From: JALHUB01 sp963719465
Lineage (GTDB): Bacteria; Chloroflexota; Dehalococcoidia; DSTF01; JALHUB01
Assembly: GCA_963719465.1 (NCBI GenBank)
Contig: OY970386.1
Span: forward strand, 496,001-560,000
Direction of reading: 5' to 3'
Length of the DNA: 64,000 bases
Every line of letters starts with the position of its first letter. Positions within the stretch are counted from its first letter, which is position 1. The notes under the pieces were generated by a model. It did no database searches, was not told where the DNA came from, and saw only the letters and a list, made by a program, of their open reading frames with translations. Made by a program: the position numbers and the translations under genes. This document shows, piece after piece, positions 7,160 to 15,680 of the stretch.

Positions 7160-8437
7160 CTAGCCGGTAGGCAGCTCGACCGTAACTGACGTCCCTCTAC
7201 CCTCAACGCTGTCTATGTGAATGGTGCCCTTGTGCGCCTCCACGATCCATTTCGCGATCGAGAGACCGAGGCCGGAGCCGCCTTTCTCCCGAGAGCGCGC
7301 CTTGTCGACGCGGTAGAAGCGGTCGAAGATGTGCGGCAGAGCGGCGTGGGGGATGCCCGGCCCCCTGTCCGACACCCGCAAGACGACCTTGCCATTGTGG
7401 GATTGCAGGTCAACGTCGATTGGCTGCTCCGCGCCGCCGTACTTGATCGCGTTGTCGAGAAGAATGAGCAGGAGCTCTCGCAACCGGGAGGGATCGCCGG
7501 TCACCTTCGGCACGCCGTCCGAACGCAGCTCCAGCGGGATAGCCTGAGGCTCGCAGAGAAGCCGCATCTGCCTCACAACGTCGGCCGTCAGCTCCCCTAT
7601 GTCTATCGCACTCATCTCCAGCGGCGCCTGTCCGGCGTCCGCCCGCGCCAGCGCCAGCATCTGCCCGACGAGGCTGCTCAGCCGGTCCGTTTCCCGAATG
7701 ACATCGTCCACCGGCTCCATGTTCGCTTCCACGGTCTGGGCGGGATGACGTTTGATCAGCTCGGCGCTCGTGCGAATTAGCGCCAGCGGTGTCCGCAGCT
7801 CATGCGAAGCGTCGGCGACGAACTCGTGCTGCCGGTCCATCGCCTCTCGAATCGGATTCAGCGCCCGGCCGGCAATGACGAAGCCGCCCGCCAGCGCCAG
7901 CACGATCGCCGACGCGCCGCCGATGCTGAGGACGATGAGCAGTTCGCGCATCAGGTTCTGCTCCGCCTGTATGCTGCGACCCACCTCCAGGAAGAGGTTC
8001 TGCCCGCTCGGGTCCTGGATGACCTTCACGTAGACGCGCAGGCTATCCCCTTCCGACGACTTGGTGTTGACGAAGGTGGATCCTGACGCAAGCGCCTTCT
8101 GCTCCGCTGCGCTCGTCGCAAGGTCCTGCGCCTGCACCGGCGGCGAGCTAACAATTATGTTGCCGTTCTGGTCGACAAGCGAGTAGAAATAGCCGGCGGC
8201 CGCTGAATCCGGCCCGATCGGCACGTTGCCGAACGGCTGCCCTTGATGAGACGCGTCGGAGAGCCGTCCGCTGAGCGGCGGCGCCTCGTGTTCGGCTCTC
8301 GATTGCAGGTCATTGTTGACGCGGTCGTACAGCTTGGCGCTGGTGATGAAGTAGACTGCGCTTCCCGCCGCGAGCAGGATCAACGCCAGCGCCGCGGCGA
8401 ACGCGAGTGTAAGCTTCCAACGGGCCTTCGTAAACAT
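7160..8437 (-). CDS. Sensor histidine kinase (partner of the 8441-9112 regulator)
   Basis: A 425-residue membrane kinase. Spans lie at about residues 9-31 and 167-189, with an extracytoplasmic sensor of ~135 residues between them. The cytoplasmic part has HisKA with SHELRTP (His212), N box LLDNAIKYGG (about 327-335) and G boxes DRGPGIP and GSGLGLSIAKW. No clear HAMP is present between the second span and HisKA. It starts 3 nt after the response-regulator stop. The signal is unknown; the flanking GtrA and GT39 genes suggest an envelope-glycosylation role. Confidence 0.88.
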   Translation of the reverse strand: MFTKARWKLTLAFAAALALILLAAGSAVYFITSAKLYDRVNNDLQSRAEHEAPPLSGRLSDASHQGQPFGNVPIGPDSAAAGYFYSLVDQNGNIIVSSPPVQAQDLATSAAEQKALASGSTFVNTKSSEGDSLRVYVKVIQDPSGQNLFLEVGRSIQAEQNLMRELLIVLSIGGASAIVLALAGGFVIAGRALNPIREAMDRQHEFVADASHELRTPLALIRTSAELIKRHPAQTVEANMEPVDDVIRETDRLSSLVGQMLALARADAGQAPLEMSAIDIGELTADVVRQMRLLCEPQAIPLELRSDGVPKVTGDPSRLRELLLILLDNAIKYGGAEQPIDVDLQSHNGKVVLRVSDRGPGIPHAALPHIFDRFYRVDKARSREKGGSGLGLSIAKWIVEAHKGTIHIDSVEGRGTSVTVELPTG

Positions 8438-8440
8438 AGC

Positions 8441-9112
8441 CTAAGCCTCTAGCGCGTAACCAATCCCGCGCACGGTGCGAATCAGCTCGTTCGGATGCCT
8501 GCGGTCTATCTTCTGACGCAAGTACGAGATGTAGACGTCCACCAGGTTCGACTCGACCGAGTAGTCGTATCCCCAGAGGTGATCGAGGATCTGCGAGCGG
8601 GTCACGACCCTGCCCTCGTTCCGCATCAGGAACTCCAGCAGACTGAACTCCTTCGGGCTCAGCTCGATGTTCTTCCCATCCCGCTGCGCCCGCCGACGCC
8701 GCAGGTCCAGCACCAGATCGGCCACCTGCAGCTCCGACGGCTCGCTGTCGCGCACCTTACGACGGCCGAGGGCACGCAACCTGGCGAGCAGCTCCTGAAA
8801 GGCGAAAGGCTTCGCCAGGTAATCGTCGGCGCCGGCGTCGAGGCCCTTCACCTTGTCGCCGACGCTGTCGAGCGCCGTCAGCATCAGGACCGGCGTGTCC
8901 ATCCGGTTCGTCCGCAGCGCCTTGCAGACCTCGATGCCGTTCATCTCCGGCATCAGCACGTCGAGCACGATAACGTCGTGCGAGCCGTCGAGCGCCATCG
9001 CCAGCCCTTCCTCACCGTCGAACGCCATGTCCACCGTATGCCCCTCCTCTTCGAGAAGCCGGCAGACGGCCCGCGCCAGGCGCCGTTCATCTTCGACGAG
9101 CAGGACGTACAT
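8441..9112 (-). CDS. OmpR-family response regulator
   Basis: A 223-residue regulator with receiver residues ED near position 8, phospho-acceptor Asp51 (VIVLDVLMP) and Lys101 (LAKPF). The winged-helix output domain ends SNLVDVYISYLRQKID...IRTVRGIGYALEA, as in MprA/PrrA-type regulators. It is co-transcribed with the kinase downstream (3-nt gap). The 300-bp space between its ATG and the divergent GT39 gene holds 11-bp direct repeats (9152-9169), so autoregulation and control of the neighbour are plausible. Confidence 0.9.
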   Translation of the reverse strand: MYVLLVEDERRLARAVCRLLEEEGHTVDMAFDGEEGLAMALDGSHDVIVLDVLMPEMNGIEVCKALRTNRMDTPVLMLTALDSVGDKVKGLDAGADDYLAKPFAFQELLARLRALGRRKVRDSEPSELQVADLVLDLRRRRAQRDGKNIELSPKEFSLLEFLMRNEGRVVTRSQILDHLWGYDYSVESNLVDVYISYLRQKIDRRHPNELIRTVRGIGYALEA

Positions 9113-9151
9113 TCCGATCCTCCAGCAAACATCGCCAGCCTAGCAGCATTG

Positions 9152-9169
9152 CATTAAGACTACATTAAA
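9152..9169. promoter_or_regulatory. Direct repeat CATTAAG-N4-CATTAAA in the divergent intergenic region
   Basis: Two near-identical 7-bp repeats with a 4-bp spacer (11-bp period) lie 40 bp upstream of the response-regulator ATG and 244 bp before the GT39 gene. Another TAACA follows at 9176. The geometry matches OmpR-family sites. The rest of this 300-bp gap (9170-9412) holds no convincing gene or hairpin; the ribosome site for the GT39 gene (GAGGTGA) is at its end. Confidence 0.45.
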
Positions 9170-9412
9170 GAATTCTAACAGGTTTCCAAGCTGACCTTAA
9201 GGCCCCCTCCGTATGATTTCACTTGATGAGACGCCACACCGGGAAAGAAAAGGACCTTCGAAACGAGAGCCGTGGTGGCGGCCATACAGAGCGACAAGCT
9301 GAACAAGCATCGCTGCCGCCGGGGGCCAGAAGATCGAGCGTTACGGATGAGGATGTGCAGGAAGCGTAGTGGCCCCCGGCGCGGCGACAGACTTCATAGG
9401 ATGAGGTGATAC

Positions 9413-11638
9413 ATGGCGACGGCAACCGATGCCTTCGAGCGAAAAAGACTCCTGGCAGGCGGCGCGACGGTAGCGGCGAACTATCGCAGCCTGCTGATCC
9501 TTGGGGGCGTCACAGTGCTTTCACTGGCGCTGAACGCCTGGGGACTCTCCAAGGCCGGCTACGGCAACACCTACTACGCCGCCGCCGTCAGATCGATGAC
9601 GCTGTCTTGGAAGAACTTCTTCTTCGGCGCGTTCGACCCGGGCGGGTTCATCACCGTCGACAAGCCGCCGGCGTTCCTCTGGGTAGACGCGCTATCCGCC
9701 CGCATCTTCGGCTACTCGCAGTGGTCGACCCTCCTGCCGAGCGCAATCGCCGGCGCGGCGTCCGTAGCGCTCTTATGGCTGATCGTTCGCCGCTACTTCG
9801 GCCTCACCGCCGCAACGATATCGGCGCTGGTCCTGGCTCTGACGCCGGTCTCCGTCGCCGTCAACCGCCTCAACCTGCCTGAGCCGTTTCTCATGCTCAC
9901 GCTCATCGGCGCGGCCGCTGCCATATTACGCTCGCTCGATAGCCGACGCTGGTGGGCGTGGACCGCGCTTGCCGGCTTTCTCGTCGGCGTCGCCTTCAAC
10001 ATCAAGATGCTCGCCGGCTGGATTCCCGGCCCGGCCTTCGCGCTGGCTCTGGTCGTCGGCATGGCGGCCCTGAGAATGACCTCGATTCGACGGCTGGCCG
10101 GACAGCTCGCCGTCCTGGGGCTCGTAACGCTTGTCGTCTCCGCCTCCTGGATGGTCGTCGTCGACGCCTGGCCGGCATCGCAACGACCTTACATAGGCGG
10201 CAGCACGAACAACACGGTGCTGAACTTGGCCCTTGGCTACAACGGCTTCGGCCGCGTCGACGGCGAAAACCAGATGGGCGCCGGCGGCTCAGATGGCAAC
10301 GCCAATCGCGCACAGCCTCCATCCGGCGGTTTCGATGGCAACGGGCAGGCGTTCGGACCGGGCGGGACGCAGCGGGGCGCTGGAATGCCCTCGGGGCAGC
10401 CTCCGACCTCGCAGACGGCGCCGCAGGCGTCGGGCTCGGCCGGCGTTCAGTCGAGCGGAGACGGCGCGCCGGGCGGACAGCCGTCATCCGGACAAGGCGG
10501 AGGACCCGGCGGCGCGTTCAGAGGCGCCGGCGGGATCATCGCTGGAATCCCCGGCCTCCTGCGGATGTTCGACTCGGCGAACGGCGGCCAGATCGGTTGG
10601 CTGCTGCCGTTTGCTCTCGGCGGCGGGCTCGTCGCCCTCTGGTTCTGGCGCCACGACCCGCTTCGACGCGCTTTCGCAGTGCTATTCCTTGGCTGGGTCA
10701 TCCTTTACGGCGTCGTCTTCTCCTACGCGCAGGGCATATACCACAGCTATTACACGTATGCGTTGGCTCCGGGCATCGCCGCGCTGGTCGGCGTGGGCGC
10801 GGTAACGCTTGCGAAGGCGATTCGACGCAACTTCCTCTGGATTGCCGCCCTCGTCGGCATCGTCGGGTTGACGGTCTGGGCGCAACTGGTCATTTCCGGC
10901 CGCACTCCCGACTTCTACGGCTGGGTGCGACCGTTAACCATAGCGGCGGCGCTGGCCGGCGTCGGGCTCGTCATCGTCCAGACGCTCAGAAGCCGGCCGG
11001 CGCTCGTTGGCGTGGCGATTAGCGTTGGCGGCTTGCTGCTGATACCGGCCGCCTGGTCCGTTAGCGCCGCGGCCAACCCGTCGCTCAACGCGACCCTGCC
11101 CCAGGCTGGCCCGCAGCAAGGGGCGTCGGGCCAGACCTTCGGCTCGCAGAACTTCGATAGCGGGACCGCCCAGCTTGCCGCCTGGCTGAAGAGTCACTAC
11201 GATCCGAACGCAAAGTGGCAACTGGTCGTTTCCAGCGCCCAGAACGCTTCGACGCTGATCGCGCAGTACGACATCTCGGTCATGGGCATGGGCGGCTTCT
11301 CCGGCAACGACAACTCGATCTCCGTCGCCGGGTTCGCCGATCTCGTTCGCTCCGGCGCGGTGCGCTACGTGCTCGTCAGCGAGGGCCCGGGCAGCGGTGG
11401 AGGAATGGGCGGCGGCGCAATGCCCGGCACTAGCACCGATGGTTCAATGGACGACAGCGGGCAGATGACCGGCGCTGACGGCGGGGCAGTCGGATCGTCT
11501 GGAACGAGCGCCGTCATGTCGGCCGTCAAGAACGCCTGCACCGCGGTGAGCGACAACAGCCTGCCGTCCAGCTACCAGGGCTCCCTGTACGACTGCGCCG
11601 GCGCCGCCGACGCTTTGAGCGCCCTGGCGGGCAGCTAA
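9413..11638 (+). CDS. GT39-type (ArnT/PMT-like) polyprenyl-phosphate-sugar glycosyltransferase
   Basis: A 741-residue polytopic membrane protein. It should transfer a sugar from a polyprenyl-phosphate donor on the outer face of the membrane. Membrane spans start at about residue 27. The first external loop has the acidic motif region FDPGGFITVDKPPAF (about 74-88), as in Dpg/PMT_2 proteins. Further spans run to about 250. A Gly/Gln/Ser-rich low-complexity insert occupies about 285-385, then come more spans (390-560) and an exported C-terminal domain with a second Gly/Met-rich stretch (about 660-700). A GAGGTGA ribosome site precedes ATG 9413. The nearby GtrA protein is a likely functional partner. 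Confidence 0.82.
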   Translation: MATATDAFERKRLLAGGATVAANYRSLLILGGVTVLSLALNAWGLSKAGYGNTYYAAAVRSMTLSWKNFFFGAFDPGGFITVDKPPAFLWVDALSARIFGYSQWSTLLPSAIAGAASVALLWLIVRRYFGLTAATISALVLALTPVSVAVNRLNLPEPFLMLTLIGAAAAILRSLDSRRWWAWTALAGFLVGVAFNIKMLAGWIPGPAFALALVVGMAALRMTSIRRLAGQLAVLGLVTLVVSASWMVVVDAWPASQRPYIGGSTNNTVLNLALGYNGFGRVDGENQMGAGGSDGNANRAQPPSGGFDGNGQAFGPGGTQRGAGMPSGQPPTSQTAPQASGSAGVQSSGDGAPGGQPSSGQGGGPGGAFRGAGGIIAGIPGLLRMFDSANGGQIGWLLPFALGGGLVALWFWRHDPLRRAFAVLFLGWVILYGVVFSYAQGIYHSYYTYALAPGIAALVGVGAVTLAKAIRRNFLWIAALVGIVGLTVWAQLVISGRTPDFYGWVRPLTIAAALAGVGLVIVQTLRSRPALVGVAISVGGLLLIPAAWSVSAAANPSLNATLPQAGPQQGASGQTFGSQNFDSGTAQLAAWLKSHYDPNAKWQLVVSSAQNASTLIAQYDISVMGMGGFSGNDNSISVAGFADLVRSGAVRYVLVSEGPGSGGGMGGGAMPGTSTDGSMDDSGQMTGADGGAVGSSGTSAVMSAVKNACTAVSDNSLPSSYQGSLYDCAGAADALSALAGS

Positions 11639-11657
11639 CGCGAGAGCCCGTTATTCT

Positions 11658-12467
11658 CTAGCCAGCCGCCGCCAGCGCCGCGTCGATGGCTTGCTTCAGG
11701 GAATCGTAGTTCGTCCCGGTCAAGTACTTCCCGTTGATGAAGAAGGCGGGCAAGCCGAAGTTGGTTAGCCCCGCGTCCTGATAAGCCTGAACGGCTGTCT
11801 GAATGTCGGCCTGCACAGCGCCCGCCATCTGACCCGAGTCGAGGCAGCTGTTGAACTTCGCGGTATCCATGCCTAGCTGCGAGGCAAGGCTCTTTAGCGC
11901 ATCTTTGGGCGTGTTGATTTGCGGCAGACCGCTAGACGCGGGAGGAGGCGCCTGCGGGTTGTTGAACAGGGAGAGCAGCGCCTTCTGACTACTGAACATG
12001 AAGTCATGGAACTGCCAGAAGAACCCCTGGTCCTTGGCGCACTCCCCCGCCTCAGCCATCAACTCGGAATAAGGATCGCCTTTCTTCAAGAACATGTTCA
12101 TGAAAACGAGCCGGATCTTGTCGCCGTAGTTGGAGACTAATTGCGGCAGCGTCTGGACCGCAAAAGTTGCGGATGCCGTCCCCTGGAAATCCGCGAACTC
12201 CACAATCGTCACCTTGGCGTTCGCCGACCCCTGATACGGATTATCCCCGATGGCAATGTTAACCGATTTGGGCGTCGGGCCGGCGGTAGGCGTGGACGTC
12301 CCCTCCCATGCGTCATGATTGGAGGAGCCGCAGGCGACCCCGCTCAGCGCCGCAATAGCGACAACGGCCGCCAGCACGACAAAGCGCAAGCGGAGCCTTG
12401 CCCGCCTGCCCGCCTTCGCGCTTCCTCCACGGCGAAACACGGATCCGCCGACGACATGTTGTTTCAC
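11658..12467 (-). CDS. DsbA-like thioredoxin-fold lipoprotein lacking the CxxC active site
   Basis: An exported protein of ~269 residues. A basic N-terminus and hydrophobic segment end in GVACGSS (possible lipobox), followed by a Thr/Pro tether. The domain matches the DsbA/thioredoxin_4 family: VTIVEFADFQ, the insert CAKDQGFFWQFHDFMF, and the cis-Pro region LPAFFINGKYLTG. Where the family has CPYC after the DFQ motif, this protein has GTAS, so both catalytic cysteines are absent. A role in thiol oxidation is therefore unlikely. GTG 12467 was preferred (GGAAGGA ribosome site upstream); an in-frame ATG also exists at 12524. Confidence 0.75.
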   Translation of the reverse strand: MKQHVVGGSVFRRGGSAKAGRRARLRLRFVVLAAVVAIAALSGVACGSSNHDAWEGTSTPTAGPTPKSVNIAIGDNPYQGSANAKVTIVEFADFQGTASATFAVQTLPQLVSNYGDKIRLVFMNMFLKKGDPYSELMAEAGECAKDQGFFWQFHDFMFSSQKALLSLFNNPQAPPPASSGLPQINTPKDALKSLASQLGMDTAKFNSCLDSGQMAGAVQADIQTAVQAYQDAGLTNFGLPAFFINGKYLTGTNYDSLKQAIDAALAAAG

Positions 12468-12586
12468 CTTGAGGCGTCCTTCCGCCCAATCGCTCCCTCG
12501 AAGAGGCTGCAAGAGTAAATCCACTTTATGTAAACGCTATCCCCTCGGTCAAGGTCGCACAGTCGATGCCAAGCCTCGAGCTGGCC

Positions 12587-12605
12587 CATTGACCGCGGGT
12601 CAATG
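12587..12605. promoter_or_regulatory. Perfect palindrome CATTGACC-GCG-GGTCAATG (operator candidate)
   Basis: Two 8-bp arms, perfectly inverted around a 3-bp spacer, lie in the divergent gap between the DsbA-like lipoprotein and the acyl-CoA synthetase. The symmetry fits a dimeric repressor (for example TetR or GntR type). No regulator gene is adjacent, so the binder is unknown. Confidence 0.45.
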
Positions 12606-12723
12606 ACCGGTCTGAAGCGGCAGGCAGATGATCTAGTCAAGAGAATCGTCCGGCTGGGCGTCAGAACGATGAGCCGTAACTCTGCCGACAAAACGGGTAG
12701 GATGATTTGTCGCAAAACAGCAT

Positions 12724-12752
12724 TTGCGTGTACTGATCTCGCCTTGTAGAAT
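12724..12752 (+). promoter_or_regulatory. Sigma70-like promoter of the acyl-CoA synthetase gene
   Basis: TTGCGT, a 17-bp spacer and TAGAAT lie ~30 bp upstream of the ATG at 12785, giving a short leader. Confidence 0.5.
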
Positions 12753-12784
12753 CACGCCAGGCTTCCCCCACAGAGGTACGAACC

Positions 12785-14596
12785 ATGGAGCTCACCATAC
12801 CGGCAACGCTGGACGAAGCGGCGCGTCGCTCGGAACGCAAGACGGCGTTCCAGATCAAGGTGGGACGGGAGTTCACCGGCCTGACCTACGGCGAGCTGCG
12901 TCAGCGGGCGCGGACTTTCGCCTCCGCCCTCATCGCTCTCGGGCTGCAACGCGGCGACCGCGTGGGAATCGTCTGCGAGAACGGGCTGGAGTGGGCCGTC
13001 ACCTATCTGGGGATTTCCTATGCCGGCGGTGTCGCCGTCCCGGTCTATTACGAGTTGAAGGCAGGCGAGATCGAGGAGGCGCTGCGTCGCGCCGAGGCGA
13101 AGATAGCGATCGTCTCGGAGAAGGCTCTTCCAAAGATCCCGGACCGCCTCCCCGACCTGGCGACCATACTGGTCGTCGGGCCCGGCACCGAAGCGCGTTC
13201 CGCTGTCAGCGGCGGCCTTTTCCGGCGCGCCCGCGCCCGCATCCTGCCGTTGGAAGAGGCGTTCTCTCTCGCTACGCACGAGAGCGACGTGGCGCTGGCG
13301 GCGACGGTCATCAAGCCGGACGATATCGCTTCCATCGTCTACACGTCCGGCACTACCGGTGGCGCGAAGGGCGTGATGCTCAGCCACCGCAACTTCATGT
13401 CCAACGTCGACGCAGCCCTCAAGGCTCTGCCCGTGTCGTCGCGCGATAGCATTCTACTCCTGCTCCCGCTCCATCACGCCTATCCCTTCACCGCCGAGTT
13501 CATCCTGCCGCTGTCCCTTAGAGCAACGGTGACGATTGAAAATGACCTCGTGCGGGTGCGCGACCGCCTGGCCGAGGCGAAACCGACCGTCTTTCTCGGC
13601 GTGCCCGCGCTGCTCGACATCATGGTCCGCGCTGTTCGCGCTCAGGCCGACGCGCAGGGTCGCGGCAAGACGTTCGAGCGCGGGCTGGAGATCGTGCGCC
13701 GGACGAAGCAGCGGACGGGCGTCAACATCGGGCCGCTGCTCTTCCGCGAGGTGCACCAGCGCCTGGGCGGCAATCTGCGTTTTGTGGCCAGCGGCGGCGC
13801 GGCGCTCAATCCGGAGACGGCCACGAGTTTCCACCTCCTGGGCCTGCCCGTCCTCCAGGCCTGGGGCCTCACGGAGACATCGCCCGTCGTCTGTGCGCAG
13901 CGCTTCTACCCGAAGCGCTTCCGCTTCACGAACTACTACGAGAAGCAGTTGGGCAGCGTGGGGCGACCCCTGCCCGGCGTTGAAGTCGACCTCATCGACG
14001 TGCCAGAGAAGAGCATCTACGTGAAGCTGCATGGCGAAGGAGAGCTCATCGTCCGCGGGCCGAACGTAATGCAGGGCTACTGGAAAGCCGAGACGGAGAC
14101 GAAGGCGGCAATGATCGGCGAGTGGTTCCGCACCGGTGACATCGGCCACATCGACCGGCGGGGCAACGTCTTCATCACCGGCCGCAGCAAGTACGTTATC
14201 GTTCTCGACTCCGGCGAGAAGGTCCACCCCGACGAGGTGGAGGAACGGCTTCAGAGCAGCCCGATCATCGAGGACGTGTGCGTGGTCAGCCGCAAAGTGC
14301 GTGACAAGACGCAGGTGTGGGCCATCGTCTACCCGAACCTGGCCGCCGTCGATGCGCGGCTCGCGACGCAGGACCACCAGTTCGACGAATCGGCGCTGCG
14401 GGCGCTCGTGGAATCGGAAGTCGATTCCATGGAAGAAGCGCTGGCGCCCTTCAAGCGAACGACGAAGCTCGTGCTCACCGACGCGCCTCTGCCCAAGACG
14501 GCGCTACGCAAAGTGTCGCGGGAGCAGCTCCAAGAGGACTACTCGTTCGACGTGAAGCGCTGGCGCGAGAACGCGACGACCGGCCTCGTCCCCTAG
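12785..14596 (+). CDS. Long-chain acyl-CoA synthetase (AMP-forming)
   Basis: A 603-residue member of the ANL superfamily that activates carboxylic acids, most likely fatty acids, through acyl-adenylates to CoA thioesters. The P-loop motif is YTSGTTGGAKGVMLSH at about residues 183-198. Further down are the adenine motif WGLTETSPVV, the FRTGDIGHID motif and the linker VITGRSKYVIV. The C-terminal catalytic Lys region is LPKTALRKVSRE. The size and the FACL-type extension fit long-chain rather than acetyl-CoA synthetases. It stands alone, with its own promoter, and its end overlaps the convergent gene by 4 nt. Substrate is inferred from the family only. Confidence 0.88.
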   Translation: MELTIPATLDEAARRSERKTAFQIKVGREFTGLTYGELRQRARTFASALIALGLQRGDRVGIVCENGLEWAVTYLGISYAGGVAVPVYYELKAGEIEEALRRAEAKIAIVSEKALPKIPDRLPDLATILVVGPGTEARSAVSGGLFRRARARILPLEEAFSLATHESDVALAATVIKPDDIASIVYTSGTTGGAKGVMLSHRNFMSNVDAALKALPVSSRDSILLLLPLHHAYPFTAEFILPLSLRATVTIENDLVRVRDRLAEAKPTVFLGVPALLDIMVRAVRAQADAQGRGKTFERGLEIVRRTKQRTGVNIGPLLFREVHQRLGGNLRFVASGGAALNPETATSFHLLGLPVLQAWGLTETSPVVCAQRFYPKRFRFTNYYEKQLGSVGRPLPGVEVDLIDVPEKSIYVKLHGEGELIVRGPNVMQGYWKAETETKAAMIGEWFRTGDIGHIDRRGNVFITGRSKYVIVLDSGEKVHPDEVEERLQSSPIIEDVCVVSRKVRDKTQVWAIVYPNLAAVDARLATQDHQFDESALRALVESEVDSMEEALAPFKRTTKLVLTDAPLPKTALRKVSREQLQEDYSFDVKRWRENATTGLVP

Positions 14597-15541
14597 CCTC
14601 GAAGCGCCGCTCGCCGTCCGCGAATGGCGATGCCTGCCGCCAGCGTCGAAGCACCTGCAAGCGCCAGCCCCACGACTGCCAGCGTCATCGGCCACATCCG
14701 TGTCCCTGAACTGCCGTCGCCCATGCTGCCGACGCTCATGCCCGTCGGCGCAACCGGCATCAATGTGAGGTCGGCCTTCTGCATAGAGCTAGAGGTGCCG
14801 TCCCAGGCGTGCCAGGTGGCAGTTTGGTTGGATGTTGCTAACAGAACCTTGCCCACCGCGTCGAACTCCTTGAAGGTGATCGTCGCACCTTCGTATCCGC
14901 AACCTGGCTGCAAATCCCGGGAGTACACGGCGACTGTGTAGCCATAGGGAGGCGAAGCGCCCATCCAGGACGTCTCCAGATAGCCGCAGGCAGTGTCACC
15001 GACGTAGGGTATGATCTTCTCGTCACCGGTCCTCAGTTGAAGGTCGGCCATGCCCCAGATGCGCGCAAACGGCGGACCGACGATCAGGGTCAGAGAACCG
15101 AGGGTGCCGGGCTCCCACTTCGGCCCTTCGGTGATCGGCACGTACTGCTTTTCAGCGTCCGACCACTCGGCGATGCGGTCGGCGGGCTTGCCGTCCACGA
15201 GGAACGTGATCGTTGCGCCGGGCTTGCCGCAGCCAGGGACGAGGGCGTCGGACTTGACCTGGACGAAGCGGCAGACGACGCCGCTGTCGGGGGGGCTGAT
15301 CGGCGACTGTGTCTCGGTGCCGCAGACGACGCCGCCGATCTTGGCCACGACCTTGGACTGCCAGTCCTGGTGACCGTTGACCCAGAGGTTTACCTGAAAG
15401 CGCTCGAACGTCGGAGAAGGGGGATGGCGTAGCAGTGGGCGTGGCCGTTGGCATCGGCGCGCGGGCCTGGGGGGCGCGAGCCCCGGCCATAGAGACGACC
15501 AAGAAAGAAACGGCGATCACAGCTAGCAATCCTCGGCGCAT
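14593..15541 (-). CDS. Secreted, membrane-anchored hypothetical protein (frameshifted near its N-terminus)
   Basis: Signal peptide and the rest of the protein lie in different frames. From ATG 15541 (AGGAGGT ribosome site) the product begins MRRGLLAVIAVSFLVV and continues into a Pro/Thr tether ending in TATPS. At a run of five C (15419-15423 on the plus strand, read as G) the frame changes by +1. It then continues as FERFQVNLWVNGHQDW and on to 14593. Removing one C gives a continuous ~315-residue protein. It would have two similar Cys-containing beta-rich repeats (both with PGCG..GATITF) and a C-terminal membrane anchor followed by basic residues. Function is unknown; it resembles Chloroflexota cell-surface proteins. 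Confidence 0.6.
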
Positions 15542-15615
15542 CTTCGACCTCCTGTCGCGCTGTTACGTTATGTCATTGATAACGCGTAAACTCCCTTTTG
15601 GTTAACGATAGGGCG

Positions 15616-15642
15616 CAAAAAGGCGGCGATTTCCCTCGCCGC
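15616..15642 (-). terminator. Rho-independent terminator (minus strand)
   Basis: Read on the minus strand: GCGGCGA, a 6-nt loop, TCGCCGC, then CTTTTTG. The 7-bp GC-rich stem with a T tract would stop transcription coming from the phosphoribosyltransferase gene before the secreted-protein gene at 15541. Confidence 0.6.
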
Positions 15643-15647
15643 GCCCA

Positions 15648-15676
15648 TTGACAAACCCTGATGGCGGGTGTAGGGT
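15648..15676 (+). promoter_or_regulatory. Strong promoter in front of a non-coding region
   Basis: TTGACA (perfect -35), a 17-bp spacer and TAGGGT (-10) predict a transcription start near 15681-15684. No plus-strand protein gene follows, because the next gene is convergent. This points to an RNA product. Confidence 0.55.
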
Positions 15677-15680
15677 TATA

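Larger units (their letters stand above)
12468..12784. other. Divergent intergenic region (317 bp)
   Basis: Separates the DsbA-like gene (minus) from the acyl-CoA synthetase gene (plus). Besides the palindrome at 12587-12605 and the promoter at 12724-12752, listed separately, I see no coding frame or RNA gene in it. Confidence 0.6.
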
